A DNA stretch of 64,000 nucleotides from Butyrivibrio sp. (GCA_017615275.1 JAGAAO010000047.1:124001-188000), one strand, 5' to 3'. Numbered from the stretch's first letter, positions 35,339 through 45,332 are shown. Numbers and translations are program-made. The notes: generated by a model from the letters alone, not told the origin.

Positions 35339-36632
35339 ATTAAATCAGACTACAAACGAAATGTATAAAGCTTTCGGTATCTCAGAGAAGGTTTACAAAA
35401 TCGGTGAAGAGATTCTTGAGGAACTTTCGGAGAGATTTAAAAAGATCGATGAAAACGCCGAATATAACCAGCTCAAGGTATTAAAGGCAATGCAGGACAA
35501 CAAAGTAAACGAAGCATGTCTTCTCGGGACAACGGGCTATGGTTATAACGACATAGGAAGAGAAAAGCTTGAAGCTGTATATGCTTCTGTTTTTCATACC
35601 GAGGATGCGCTTGTACGCCCGCAGATAACATGCGGAACACATGCGCTTGCGCTTGCTCTTATGAGTAATTTAAGACCCGGCGATATGCTTTTTTCACCCG
35701 TGGGTAAACCTTATGATACTTTGGAAGAAGTTATAGGAATAAGGAAGTCAAAGGGCTCTCTTGCAGAGTACGGAGTCACTTATTCGCAGGTCGATCTTCT
35801 TGCTGACGGCGGATTTGATTATGACAATATAAAGAGAGTACTTAATGAGAATGACAACATTAAGCTCGTTACAATACAGAGATCCAAGGGATATCAGACA
35901 AGACCTACGCTTTCCGTTTCAGCTATTGGAGAGCTTATCGCGTTTATTAAGGGCATCAAGAGCGATGTCATCTGCATGGTCGATAACTGCTACGGAGAGT
36001 TTGTTGAGAGAATCGAGCCTACCGATGTAGGTGCAGATATGGTTGTCGGATCTCTTATCAAGAATCCCGGAGGCGGACTTGCACCCATAGGCGGTTATAT
36101 TGCTGGTAAAAAAGAATGTGTAGAAAACGCCGCATTCAGACTTACTTCACCGGGACTCGGCAAAGAAGTCGGTGCATCACTTGGGATCCTTCCTGCTTTC
36201 TATCAGGGATTTTTCCTTGCACCTACTGTTACGGCAAGTGCACTTAAGGGCGCAATATTTGCCGCAAACATTTATGAGAAATATGGATTTTCTGTTTTCC
36301 CTGACGGTAAGTCCGAAAGACACGATATCATACAGGCTGTGACTTTCGGAAAGCCTGAAGGAGTTATAGAATTCTGCAAAGGAATACAGGCGGCGGCTCC
36401 CGTTGATTCGTTTGTGACACCTGAACCCTGGGATATGCCCGGTTATGATTCACAGGTAATCATGGCCGCAGGCGCCTTTGTTTCGGGCTCATCCATCGAG
36501 CTTTCGGCAGACGGTCCCATAAAAGAACCTTATTCTGTGTTCTTCCAGGGAGGACTTACATGGCCGCATGCCAAGATTGGTATACTAAAGACTTTGCAAA
36601 ATCTTGTAGATGCAGGAGTTATCTTGTGCTAA
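35331..36632 (+). CDS. YnbB-type PLP enzyme (methionine gamma-lyase / aluminium-resistance family)
   Basis: A 433-residue fold-type I PLP-dependent enzyme. The stretches GYGYNDIGREKLEAVYA, RPQITCGTHALALAL and GSLIKNPGGGLAPIGGYI, with the probable PLP lysine in SLIKNPGG, mark the family often named aluminium-resistance protein or methionine gamma-lyase-like. The real substrate is uncertain. ATG 35331 has AAGGA 9 nt upstream; ATG 35325 is the alternative. The position after miaA is common in Lachnospiraceae. Confidence 0.88.
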   Translation: MNELNQTTNEMYKAFGISEKVYKIGEEILEELSERFKKIDENAEYNQLKVLKAMQDNKVNEACLLGTTGYGYNDIGREKLEAVYASVFHTEDALVRPQITCGTHALALALMSNLRPGDMLFSPVGKPYDTLEEVIGIRKSKGSLAEYGVTYSQVDLLADGGFDYDNIKRVLNENDNIKLVTIQRSKGYQTRPTLSVSAIGELIAFIKGIKSDVICMVDNCYGEFVERIEPTDVGADMVVGSLIKNPGGGLAPIGGYIAGKKECVENAAFRLTSPGLGKEVGASLGILPAFYQGFFLAPTVTASALKGAIFAANIYEKYGFSVFPDGKSERHDIIQAVTFGKPEGVIEFCKGIQAAAPVDSFVTPEPWDMPGYDSQVIMAAGAFVSGSSIELSADGPIKEPYSVFFQGGLTWPHAKIGILKTLQNLVDAGVILC

Positions 36633-36702
36633 ACTAGTACCTGTATGATTTTTATTTATTCTTTCTGATCGCCCGGATACTTTTTGTATCAGGAGGAATC
36701 AC

Positions 36703-37416
36703 ATGAAGCAATCAGGTATCTCTTTTAGAGAGCATCATACTTATGAGGATCAGCTACCATATGAACGTTTTTTGAAATCGGGACCCGAGAGTTTGACCGA
36801 CGCAGAACTTCTGGCGATAATCATCAGGACAGGGAGCAGCAGTTCTTCTCCTGTGGATATTGCTAAGAAAGTTATGGAAATGGGAAGGGGAAAAGAAAAA
36901 GGACTCAACAGTCTTTTTTGTGTTTCAGTGGAAGAACTCAAGAAGGTTCACGGTATAGGGGAAGTCAAGGCGGTAAAGCTCAAGTGTATTGCTGAGCTTG
37001 CCAAGAGAATGTCTTGTATGAAGGCGGATATAAGCCTTTTGTGCAATGATGCTTCATTGGTTGCCGAATACTTCATGGAGAAGTTAAGGCATGAAGAATC
37101 TGAGAGGGTTTTTCTGCTGTGCCTCAACAACAGATTAAAGCTCGTGCAGGAAGTTCTTTTATCCATAGGGACTGTCAATTCAGCCACGTTGTCGCCGAGA
37201 GATGTATTTATTCATGCACTCAGGGCGGGAGCTTCCAATCTGATATTGGTACACAATCATCCCGGCGGAGATCCTACTCCGAGCAGTGCGGATGTTTCCG
37301 TCACCAATAAGATCAGAGAATCCGGAGCAATGCTTGATATCATTTTAAGAGATCATATAATTATAGGAGATCGCTCATACTACAGCTTTGAAGAAAAAGG
37401 GCTGCTATGGCAATAA
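36703..37416 (+). CDS. radC: RadC family protein
   Basis: A 237-residue protein with an N-terminal helix-hairpin-helix part (LKKVHGIGEVKAVKLK) and a C-terminal JAB/MPN metal-binding domain with HNHPGGDPTPSSAD, the JAMM-type signature, ending in the usual RDHIIIGD and YSFEEKGLL. Family function is still unclear despite the DNA-repair name. AGGAGG (36691-36696) precedes the ATG directly after a short GATAC/GTATC hairpin (36676-36690). It sits just before mreB, as in many Firmicutes. Confidence 0.95.
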   Translation: MKQSGISFREHHTYEDQLPYERFLKSGPESLTDAELLAIIIRTGSSSSSPVDIAKKVMEMGRGKEKGLNSLFCVSVEELKKVHGIGEVKAVKLKCIAELAKRMSCMKADISLLCNDASLVAEYFMEKLRHEESERVFLLCLNNRLKLVQEVLLSIGTVNSATLSPRDVFIHALRAGASNLILVHNHPGGDPTPSSADVSVTNKIRESGAMLDIILRDHIIIGDRSYYSFEEKGLLWQ

Positions 37417-37426
37417 GGAGGAAATT

Positions 37427-38431
37427 TTGAGTAACATATTTGGAATTGATCTGGGAACCAGCAACATTAAGATTTACAACAGAGACGAAGACGGACTTTT
37501 TGTTGAGAAAAACATGATCGCCATCGAAAACAAGGTTAATGTTTTTGCATATGGCAATTCAGCATACGAGATGTATGAAAAAGCTCCGGATAAGATCAAG
37601 ATCACTTATCCCTTAAACAGCGGAGTTATTGCTGACATTGAGAATATGGAGGCTCTGGTAAAGCTGTTTTTGACAGATCAGATGAAGGGTTCTGTTAAGC
37701 CTTGCGAGGTTTATATTGCCGTTCCCAAGGATGTTACCGAAGTTGAGAGACGTGCTTTCCATGATCTTATCAATGATGCCGGAATCAAGGCTAAGAAGAT
37801 CATGATGGTAAAGAAGCCTTTGGCAGACGGACTCGGACTGGATGTTGACGTTATGAACTCACAGGGTGTTCTTGTGGTTAACGTAGGATATGACACAACT
37901 GAAATTTCAATCCTTTCACTCAGAGGAATCGTTGTCAGCAAGCTTATCAAGGTTGGTGGCAAGAAGTTCGATGAGTCAATAAGAAACGTTATCCGTAAGG
38001 AATTCGGGCTTCTTATCGGAGAGAAGACATCAGAGAACGTTAAGATCTCACTTAAAGAGCTTGAGAAAGAGGGTAAGGATGCCGTTGTATACGGAAGAGA
38101 CATCGTTACCGGACTTCCTGTTGAGAGAATGATCCCTACAGATCTTCTTAACCAGGCTCTTGTAGAAAATTTTGACGCAATATTGGACAGCATAAAAGCA
38201 ACACTTGAAAAGACTCCTCCGGAGCTTGCTGCAGATATCTTTAAGCGTGGCCTTTACCTTACAGGCGGAGCTTCTCAGATATGTCATCTTGCTCAGAGAC
38301 TTTCAAACGGAGTCGGTCTTAATGTAAATATTGCAGAGAACCCTATTGGTTCGGTTGCATTGGGATTATCAAAGATCATCAAAGATGATCAGTACAAGGT
38401 GCTTGCTTACGGAATCGAAGAGGATAAATAA
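37427..38431 (+). CDS. mreB: Rod shape-determining protein MreB/Mbl
   Basis: A 334-residue actin-like ATPase. The phosphate-1 loop is FGIDLGTSNIKIY, with VAVPKDVTEVERRA, VNVGYDTTEIS and LTGGAS later in the protein. It forms filaments under the membrane that guide cell-wall synthesis. The start is a TTG at 37427 with AAGGAGG (37415-37421) 5 nt upstream; an ATG in frame at 37388 lies inside radC and lacks a ribosome site. It heads the mreB-mreC-mreD-PBP2-rodA run. Confidence 0.94.
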   Translation: MSNIFGIDLGTSNIKIYNRDEDGLFVEKNMIAIENKVNVFAYGNSAYEMYEKAPDKIKITYPLNSGVIADIENMEALVKLFLTDQMKGSVKPCEVYIAVPKDVTEVERRAFHDLINDAGIKAKKIMMVKKPLADGLGLDVDVMNSQGVLVVNVGYDTTEISILSLRGIVVSKLIKVGGKKFDESIRNVIRKEFGLLIGEKTSENVKISLKELEKEGKDAVVYGRDIVTGLPVERMIPTDLLNQALVENFDAILDSIKATLEKTPPELAADIFKRGLYLTGGASQICHLAQRLSNGVGLNVNIAENPIGSVALGLSKIIKDDQYKVLAYGIEEDK

Positions 38432-39340
38432 ATGAGTCCCATCATTAGGAGAACAGGAGAAGAGTTTACGATTCCAAGTAAATATCTTCTCTTAATTTTA
38501 TCGTTAGTGTCGTGCGCACTTATGATCATTACATTTAAAACAAGTTTGTTTACGGGTCCGTTGAACTCGTTTTCAGGTATTTTTATTGTGCCGTTTCAAA
38601 ACGGTATTACTACAGTAGGAACTTATCTTAAGGATCAGTCGGATAAGCTTGCTGAGATCACCAGACTTCAGGATGAGAACGCAAGACTTAAGGACGAAGT
38701 TTCCAAGCTTACTATGGAGAACAGCGATCTTAAAAAGCAGCAGTACGACCTTACGGAGTTTCGTGAACTCAACGACCTTAAGGATCAGTACTCTGATTAT
38801 CGAAACAGCATGGTCGCTGCAAATGTGATCGGTAAAGAAGACGGAAACTGGTATCATTCGTTTATTATCGATAAGGGATCGGATGACGGCATTGAAGTTG
38901 ACATGAATGTACTTGCCAACGGCGGACTTGTCGGAAGAGTTACAAATGTTGGCCCCAAGTGGGCGAGAGTGTTATCCATTATTTCGGATAATTCATCTTT
39001 AGCCGCTGAAGACCGCTCGTCCAAATCCAGAAACATTCTTTTTGTACACGGAGACCTTAAGACTTATAAGGACGGTGTGATAACATTTTCCAAACTTAAT
39101 GACATTGCAGATGAAGTTGCTGTCGGAGATGAGATCGTAACTTCAAATATCAGCGATAAATACCTTTCGGGTATTTTGGTTGGACACATTACCGAGATCA
39201 AAAAGGATGCCGATAATCTCACCAAGGTTGGTAAGATCTCGCCGGTAGCTGATTTTGATCATTTAAATCTGGTGCTTGTTATTAAGGAGAAAAAAGAAGA
39301 TCATTTAGATGACTATAAAAATCAAAAAAATAGTAATTAA
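38432..39340 (+). CDS. mreC: Rod shape-determining protein MreC
   Basis: A 302-residue membrane-anchored protein: one N-terminal membrane helix (about 17-37), a coiled coil (about 60-112, EITRLQDENARLKDEVSKL), then the extracytoplasmic beta-barrel domains. It links the MreB filament to the wall-synthesis enzymes. It begins directly after the mreB stop, and mreD starts 32 nt before its end. Confidence 0.94.
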   Translation: MSPIIRRTGEEFTIPSKYLLLILSLVSCALMIITFKTSLFTGPLNSFSGIFIVPFQNGITTVGTYLKDQSDKLAEITRLQDENARLKDEVSKLTMENSDLKKQQYDLTEFRELNDLKDQYSDYRNSMVAANVIGKEDGNWYHSFIIDKGSDDGIEVDMNVLANGGLVGRVTNVGPKWARVLSIISDNSSLAAEDRSSKSRNILFVHGDLKTYKDGVITFSKLNDIADEVAVGDEIVTSNISDKYLSGILVGHITEIKKDADNLTKVGKISPVADFDHLNLVLVIKEKKEDHLDDYKNQKNSN

Positions 39341-39839
39341 TTTCATTTTGATAATCTTATCGTTTGTCTTGCAGACAACAGTTTTCAGAACATTGGATTT
39401 CGGCGGAATCGCGCCGAATCTAATGCTTATTTTGGTTGCATCAAACGGTTTTATATGCGGCGATAAAGCGGGCATTTTGTCGGGCTTTTTTGCCGGGCTT
39501 TTGTCTGATATTTTATTCGGAACATATCTTGGATTTTATGCTTTGATCTACATGTATATCGGCTTTCTGGTCGGGAAGCTTCATGAGATTTTCTTCTCGC
39601 AGAACATCACAATACCGATAGTTGTTATTTCCATCATGGATTTTTTATATGGTTTTATCTGCTATGTGTTTATGTTCTTGCTGAGGGGAAGATTTGATAT
39701 CGGTTTTTATATGATGAACATAATTATTCCGGGTACTGTATATACCGCACTTATTGCGATATTTTATTATCCGATCATTCTGAAGATTAACAATAGGATT
39801 TTTGACGAGGAACAAAGGAGCGCGAAGAAGTTTGTTTGA
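39309..39839 (+). CDS. mreD: Rod shape-determining protein MreD
   Basis: A 176-residue protein with five or six membrane helices and no large loop, in the usual place after mreC, overlapping it by 32 nt. The FICGDKAGILSGFFAGLLSDILFG segment is typical of the family. It is part of the elongasome. Its end overlaps the start of the PBP2 gene. Confidence 0.92.
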   Translation: MTIKIKKIVINFILIILSFVLQTTVFRTLDFGGIAPNLMLILVASNGFICGDKAGILSGFFAGLLSDILFGTYLGFYALIYMYIGFLVGKLHEIFFSQNITIPIVVISIMDFLYGFICYVFMFLLRGRFDIGFYMMNIIIPGTVYTALIAIFYYPIILKINNRIFDEEQRSAKKFV

Positions 39840-42780
39840 AAATATAAAAGAACGTTTTTTAAAGTTCATAACTTCCAGACAGGTTGCTCTGTGTGGTGCG
39901 CTGATATTGATGGCTTGTGTTTTGGTGATGCAGCTGTTTTCTTTGCAGATAGTTCACGGCGAAGAAAATTTCAACAAATTCAAGTTTAAAGTTGAAACTA
40001 AAAGGAGTATTCCCGCAACACGCGGAAATATATACGATAGAAACGGAAATATTTTGGCGTGGGATACATCCGCAAGTTGTGTAACCATAACAGATGTCTT
40101 TAATGAAAATAAGAACAGTAAATTAAACGAGGTCCTTAATAAAACAATTGACATTATCGAAAAGAAGGGTGATGAAGTAGATCTCAACAACTTTGATATC
40201 AGTCTGGATGAATCGGGGAAATTTGTATTTGCCAAGGAAAATCATCTTCCCTTTTTGCGTGATGTTTATCATAAAAAGAGGATTGAGGAGCTGTACGATC
40301 CGGTAACAAAAGATGATAAGAGAGAATATACCGCGACTCAGGTAATAGACGATCTGTGTAAAGATTATAAGATTGGAACATATTTGTCTAAAGATGAAAA
40401 AGGCAAACCTACGAATTTTGTTCCCAGAATGAATTATTCGAACAAGAGAGTTCTTCAGCTTGTTGCCATCAGATATAATCTGAGTTCCAATTTATATCAG
40501 AAGTATATTTCAACGACAATCTCATCAAACGTTAAGGATGTGACTGTTGCCGCAATACTGGAGAATCAGGACGTTCTGGAAGGTGTACAGATTGAAGATA
40601 AGAAGATAAGAAAATACGGTGAAGATGATTCGAAGTATTTTTCACATCTTCTTGGATATACCGGCTCTATTTCACAGAACGAACTCGACAGACTTCAGGA
40701 TGAAGAACCTGATGTTTACGATAAAAATGATACGATTGGTCTGTCAGGTGTAGAAAAGCTGATGGAGAAGGAGCTCCGCGGAAAAAAAGGTTCGGAGACA
40801 ATATATGTTGATAATATGGGAAGAGTAATCGAAAGATCGGATCCCATAGAGCCGGAAGTCGGAAATAATGTATACCTTACGATCGATAAGGACCTTACGA
40901 TTGCCTGCTATGACATTATTGAGCACGATCTTGCGAAGATTCTTACCGAGAAGATTAAGAATGTAAAGTTCTATAAGCATTCTGAGAAGCAAAATAATTC
41001 CAGTGATATCGTAATACCTATTTATGACGTTTATTTTGCGCTGTTTGATAATAATTCAATTGATATAAAGCATTTGTCCGATCAGAATGCAAAGACCAAT
41101 GAAAAAGCCGTATATAATGCATTTCTTACCAAAAAGAAAGCTGTACTTGATCAGATCAGATATGAGCTTGTGGAAAAGAAAACATCATATGACGAACTTT
41201 CTCCCGAATATAAGTGGTATATGTCCACTATTGCAAACATGCTGGTTAAAAAAGACGGTATTGTAAAGGGCAAACCTATTATAGGTATCGATGAAGATGT
41301 CAAAGCAGATAAGATCTATAAGAAATGGGAAAACAGAGACGACCCTGAAAAAGCTGAGAAAGTCTCTCTTTCCGAATTTATTCAATATGCGATCTTAAAC
41401 GGATGGACCAATACTTCGGGGCTTAAGAATATCGAAAGTCAGTATGCGGATTCGGAAGAGATTTACAATGGAATCGTAGACGCTATAATCGAGAAACTTG
41501 ACAATGCCGAAGAGAGCTTTGATTTTCAGAAGAGAATGTATAAGTACATGCTCCTTGATGAAAATATTTCCGGCGATCAGGTTTGTAATATTCTGCTCGA
41601 ACAGAGCGAAGAATTCAAGAATAAGATTCCCGAGGAGGAACTTGACCTTTGGCTCAGAGGTGGAGAGTCACCTTATGAATTCCTGATGAAGAGAATCAAA
41701 AATCTTGATATAACTCCCGCTGAGCTTGCGCTTGACCCGTGCACGGCTTCTATGGTAGTTACGGACGTCACTACCGGAGATGTACTTGCGCTTGTATCGT
41801 ACCCGGGGTATGACAACAATAAGATGGCTAACGGTGTAAATATCGAATATTATGCCAAGCTTAGCAGCGATAAAACTGAGCCGCTGTACAATCACGCAAC
41901 ACAGCAGCTTACTGCGCCGGGATCAACCTTTAAGATGGTCTCTGCTACAGCAGGACTTTCTGAAGGAATAATAAATACTTCTACGTCCGTACATTGTGGC
42001 GGTGTATTTAGCAAATTGTCCGACCATCCACCTTATTGTTGGAAGAGAGGCGGTCACGGTTCTTTGAATGTGACGGGTGGTATCAGAAATTCTTGTAACG
42101 TATTCTTTTATGACATAGGTTACAGACTAGCTTCACAGAGCGGTTATTATGCTTCGAAAGAAGGACTTGAAAGACTTAAGAAATATGCCGACCTGTATGG
42201 TCTTACCGATACATCCGGAATCGGAATAGAAGAGAAACAACCCCAGTTCTCTGATGTTGATGCTGTTCGTTCGGCTATCGGTCAGGGTAGTCATAACTAT
42301 TCGACGGTCGGACTTGCAAGATATGTTACTACTGTTGCAAACAGCGGAACCTGTTACGATCTTAATCTTATAAAATGTACAAAGAAATCGAATGATGATC
42401 TAATCAAAGACTATAAGGCTCAGGTCAGAAATACTGTTGATCTTCCTAAGGAGTATTGGGATGCAATCCATACAGGTATGCGCGGAGTGGTTTTGGATAA
42501 GCCCTTTTATTCAAATCTCGGAGTAAACGTTGCGGGTAAAACCGGAACGGCAGAGGAAAGCAAATCCCGCCCCAACCACTCACTATTTGTATGTTACGCG
42601 CCTTATGAGAATCCTAAGATTGCTGTGGCAACAAGAATCGCGCACGGTTATACATCAAGTTATGCGGCGCAGTTTACGAAGGACGCACTTGCATATTACT
42701 TTGGACTTGCGGATCTTGAAGATGAGATATTGTCTGATTCTGCTAATGCATTGCAGGACGGCGCGACTTTCGGTGATTGA
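39832..42780 (+). CDS. mrdA: Penicillin-binding protein 2 (peptidoglycan transpeptidase) with a large insertion
   Basis: A 982-residue class B PBP, much longer than the usual 600-700. One N-terminal membrane helix, then a pedestal domain (PATRGNIYDRNGNILAW), then the transpeptidase with Ser-x-x-Lys as STFK (Ser698), SCN in RNSCNVFF, and KTG in VAGKTGTAEE (about 903). About 260 extra residues lie between the TIDKDLTIACYDIIEHDLAKIL-type strand and the start of the catalytic core (TPAELALDP), genomic 40940-41710. TTG 39832 is favoured, with AAAGGAG 11 nt upstream; a TTG at 39802 is the alternative. It cross-links wall during elongation with RodA. Confidence 0.93.
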   Translation: MFENIKERFLKFITSRQVALCGALILMACVLVMQLFSLQIVHGEENFNKFKFKVETKRSIPATRGNIYDRNGNILAWDTSASCVTITDVFNENKNSKLNEVLNKTIDIIEKKGDEVDLNNFDISLDESGKFVFAKENHLPFLRDVYHKKRIEELYDPVTKDDKREYTATQVIDDLCKDYKIGTYLSKDEKGKPTNFVPRMNYSNKRVLQLVAIRYNLSSNLYQKYISTTISSNVKDVTVAAILENQDVLEGVQIEDKKIRKYGEDDSKYFSHLLGYTGSISQNELDRLQDEEPDVYDKNDTIGLSGVEKLMEKELRGKKGSETIYVDNMGRVIERSDPIEPEVGNNVYLTIDKDLTIACYDIIEHDLAKILTEKIKNVKFYKHSEKQNNSSDIVIPIYDVYFALFDNNSIDIKHLSDQNAKTNEKAVYNAFLTKKKAVLDQIRYELVEKKTSYDELSPEYKWYMSTIANMLVKKDGIVKGKPIIGIDEDVKADKIYKKWENRDDPEKAEKVSLSEFIQYAILNGWTNTSGLKNIESQYADSEEIYNGIVDAIIEKLDNAEESFDFQKRMYKYMLLDENISGDQVCNILLEQSEEFKNKIPEEELDLWLRGGESPYEFLMKRIKNLDITPAELALDPCTASMVVTDVTTGDVLALVSYPGYDNNKMANGVNIEYYAKLSSDKTEPLYNHATQQLTAPGSTFKMVSATAGLSEGIINTSTSVHCGGVFSKLSDHPPYCWKRGGHGSLNVTGGIRNSCNVFFYDIGYRLASQSGYYASKEGLERLKKYADLYGLTDTSGIGIEEKQPQFSDVDAVRSAIGQGSHNYSTVGLARYVTTVANSGTCYDLNLIKCTKKSNDDLIKDYKAQVRNTVDLPKEYWDAIHTGMRGVVLDKPFYSNLGVNVAGKTGTAEESKSRPNHSLFVCYAPYENPKIAVATRIAHGYTSSYAAQFTKDALAYYFGLADLEDEILSDSANALQDGATFGD

Positions 42781-42795
42781 TTTTGGGAGACTTAT

Positions 42796-43962
42796 ATGCT
42801 TAAGAATATGCTAAATAACATGTTGAATAACGTGTTAAAGAAATACAGGTTTTATAATTTCGACTTTTTGCTTGTTGCCATGGTCGTGGGACTCACGATC
42901 TTTGGCACTATAGCGATCGGTATGACTGAGCGTTCTGAAGAACAGATAATCAGCCCCGCTATCAAGAAACAGATTGCGGGTATTGTGTTTTGCTTTTGTG
43001 TAATGCTGATAGTTTCACTTATCGATTACACATTTATACTGAATTTTTACATTGTCTTTTATATTGCAAATCTTGTTTTGTTGGCGCTTATTTTTACACC
43101 TTTGGGAAAGGATGTTAACGGTGCAAGGCGTTGGATTATGCTGCCCGTAATAAACCGTTTTCAGCCTTCCGAGTCGGCTAAAATAATATTGATTTTATTT
43201 TTCGCTCAGTTTATCATGAAATATAAGGATAAAGTAAAAAACATGGGCTTTATCCTTGTTTGCCTTTTATTATTGGGCATACCGGCTATTCTGATCAAAA
43301 AACAGCCCGATCTTTCGACATGCATCACGATTGTGATAATCCTTGGATGTATGTTGTTTGTTGCGGGAATTGATTGGAGGCTTGTCGCCGGTGTCCTTGT
43401 TGTCGGTATAATAGGTGTCACGCTTGTTATATATGCCGCAGGTCAAGGAAACAGTATGTTTTTGGCTGAATATCAGCAGACAAGAATTATGGCGTGGCTG
43501 CATCCTGAAGAGTATACTTCTTCAGCGGCCTTGCAGACCACTAATTCCAAGATGGCAATAGGTTCGGGACAGCTCACAGGTAAAGAGCAAAGTGAGATTG
43601 TTTCGATACTTAATAGTGGATTCGTTTCGGAATCCGAGACGGACTTTATTTTTGCTGTTGTAGGAGAAGAGTTTGGATTTATAGGTGGATGCGGAGTTAT
43701 CGCGTTTATTTTGTTGATCGCTATCAGGTGTTTTAGGATATCAATGATAGCAAGAGATAAAGCGGGTGAACTTTTTGCAACCGGAGTCGGTGCCTGGGTT
43801 GGATTTCAGGGGTTATTAAATATTGGCGTTGCTACCGGTGTTTTACCCAATACGGGACTTCCGCTTCCTTTCGTTAGTTCGGGACTTACATCGCTTTTAT
43901 GTTTATACGTTGGGGTAGGTATTGTCTTGAATATTCGATTACAGAGCAACAAGTATATCTAG
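42796..43962 (+). CDS. rodA: RodA, peptidoglycan glycosyltransferase of the SEDS family
   Basis: A 388-residue SEDS protein with about ten membrane helices and the signatures KDVNGARRWI, FQPSESAKI, KQPDLST, GFVSESETDFIFAVVGEEFG and LPLPFVSSGLTSLL. It polymerises lipid II during elongation with PBP2, encoded just upstream. The N-terminus is a curious repeat (MLKNMLNNMLNNVLKK) with several possible starts; 42796 has GGGAG upstream. Confidence 0.95.
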   Translation: MLKNMLNNMLNNVLKKYRFYNFDFLLVAMVVGLTIFGTIAIGMTERSEEQIISPAIKKQIAGIVFCFCVMLIVSLIDYTFILNFYIVFYIANLVLLALIFTPLGKDVNGARRWIMLPVINRFQPSESAKIILILFFAQFIMKYKDKVKNMGFILVCLLLLGIPAILIKKQPDLSTCITIVIILGCMLFVAGIDWRLVAGVLVVGIIGVTLVIYAAGQGNSMFLAEYQQTRIMAWLHPEEYTSSAALQTTNSKMAIGSGQLTGKEQSEIVSILNSGFVSESETDFIFAVVGEEFGFIGGCGVIAFILLIAIRCFRISMIARDKAGELFATGVGAWVGFQGLLNIGVATGVLPNTGLPLPFVSSGLTSLLCLYVGVGIVLNIRLQSNKYI

Positions 43963-43981
43963 GGGAGGTATCAAATTAGAT

Positions 43982-44377
43982 ATGAACATTGCGCTTATCG
44001 CACATGATGCAAAAAAGAAGCTTATGCAGAATTTCTGCATAGCATACAGGGGTATATTAAGTAAAAACGATCTTTTTGCCACAGGTACAACCGGCAGACT
44101 TATAGAAGAAGTAACAAATCTTAATGTTCACAAATATCTTGCGGGACATTTGGGAGGCGCTCAGCAGCTCGGAGCTGCAATAGAACATAACGAGATCGAT
44201 CTTGTTATATTTTTGAGAGATGCTATTACGGCAAAATCTCACGAACCGAGTATCAGCAATGTCATGACACTTTGTGACATGCACAATATTCCGGTCGCTA
44301 CAAACCTTGCTTCGGCTGAACTTCTTATCAAATCATTGGACAGAGGAGACCTTGAGTGGCGTGAAATGTATAAGTAA
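43982..44377 (+). CDS. mgsA: Methylglyoxal synthase-like protein
   Basis: A 131-residue MGS-fold protein placed after rodA, where mgsA lies in many Clostridia. IALIAHDAKK (His8, Asp9) and the phosphate-binding ATGTTGRLIEE match the enzyme. In E. coli MgsA the catalytic Asp71 lies in GGDQQ and Asp101 in HDPD. Here the first is GGAQQ (Ala60) and the second HEPS (Ser90), with the histidine (His87) kept. So the enzyme may be inactive or altered; normal function would convert dihydroxyacetone phosphate to methylglyoxal. The gene overlaps the carboxypeptidase start. Confidence 0.85.
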   Translation: MNIALIAHDAKKKLMQNFCIAYRGILSKNDLFATGTTGRLIEEVTNLNVHKYLAGHLGGAQQLGAAIEHNEIDLVIFLRDAITAKSHEPSISNVMTLCDMHNIPVATNLASAELLIKSLDRGDLEWREMYK

Positions 44378-45332
44378 GCCTATTATTGGGGTTGTTACAA
44401 CTATAATGATGTTATCCGTCAGTATCTGCGGATGTTCGTCAGTTCCTTTTTCCGCCAAGTATTCTGTAGAGAAGTCTCCTGTAGATAACAGAGAGAATCA
44501 GTATTTTCCGACATTTGCATCTGAGAAATGTGTTGTAAATGAGGATATTTCTACGGAATCAGGTTTTGAGATCAATGAGAAAGCAAGCGGCGGTCTTTTT
44601 GATCTTAACAATAAGAGGACTATATACGCAAAGAATGTAAATTTACAGGTCATGCCCGCAAGTTTAACCAAGGTCATGACCGCTTATGTTGCACTTAAAT
44701 ACGGAAAACTTGATCAGATGCTTACTGCTGATGAGAGTGTACTTATCGATGAGAGTGGTGCGCAGAAGATCGGGCTTGAAGTTGGAGATGAGATGACTCT
44801 CGATCAGGCACTTCACCTTATGCTTATCTATTCGGCTAATGATGTTGCCAATCTGATCGCATCGAATATAGGCGGATCCATTGAGGGATTTGCCGAACTT
44901 ATGAACAAAGAAGCTGCTCTTTTGGGCGCAACCAGATCTCATTTTGTAAATCCGAACGGTCTTAATGCGGATGATCACTATGTTACTGCATACGATCTGT
45001 ATCTTATATTTGATGCGGCTATACAGTACGATACCTTTTCCGAGATCATCAATATGACTGAGTATTCGACGAATTATCAGAATGCAGCCGGTGAGAGCGT
45101 TGAAGTAACCAGGAAGAACACAAACGGTTTCCTTTCAGGCAATGCAACAGCGCCTTCGGGAGTTACCGTTATAGGAGGTAAGACAGGTACAACACAAGCA
45201 GCCGGACATTGCCTCATTTTGCTTGCAAAAGACAAAAACGGCAATCCGTACATCGCAGTAATCATGCGGGATGAGGACGGCGACAAGCTGTATTCCGACA
45301 TGACGTCTCTGCTTGATGAAATCACTAAATGA
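44361..45332 (+). CDS. dacA: D-alanyl-D-alanine carboxypeptidase (peptidase S11), lipoprotein-like
   Basis: A 323-residue S11 serine peptidase. Active-site motifs: SLTK in MPASLTKVMTAY, SAN in YSANDVANL, and KTG in GGKTGTTQAAGH. It trims the terminal D-Ala from wall pentapeptides. The start is a GTG at 44361 inside mgsA, giving a signal peptide (hydrophobic core about 7-22) ending in a lipobox-like SICGC, so it is probably lipid-anchored outside the membrane. It lacks the usual C-terminal amphipathic domain of longer DacA proteins. Confidence 0.9.
   Translation: MKCISKPIIGVVTTIMMLSVSICGCSSVPFSAKYSVEKSPVDNRENQYFPTFASEKCVVNEDISTESGFEINEKASGGLFDLNNKRTIYAKNVNLQVMPASLTKVMTAYVALKYGKLDQMLTADESVLIDESGAQKIGLEVGDEMTLDQALHLMLIYSANDVANLIASNIGGSIEGFAELMNKEAALLGATRSHFVNPNGLNADDHYVTAYDLYLIFDAAIQYDTFSEIINMTEYSTNYQNAAGESVEVTRKNTNGFLSGNATAPSGVTVIGGKTGTTQAAGHCLILLAKDKNGNPYIAVIMRDEDGDKLYSDMTSLLDEITK

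Noticed and set aside
42796-42845. Repeated MLKN/MLNN codons at the rodA start as a possible small regulatory peptide.
   Set aside because: They are in frame with rodA and best seen as its N-terminal end with several possible starts.
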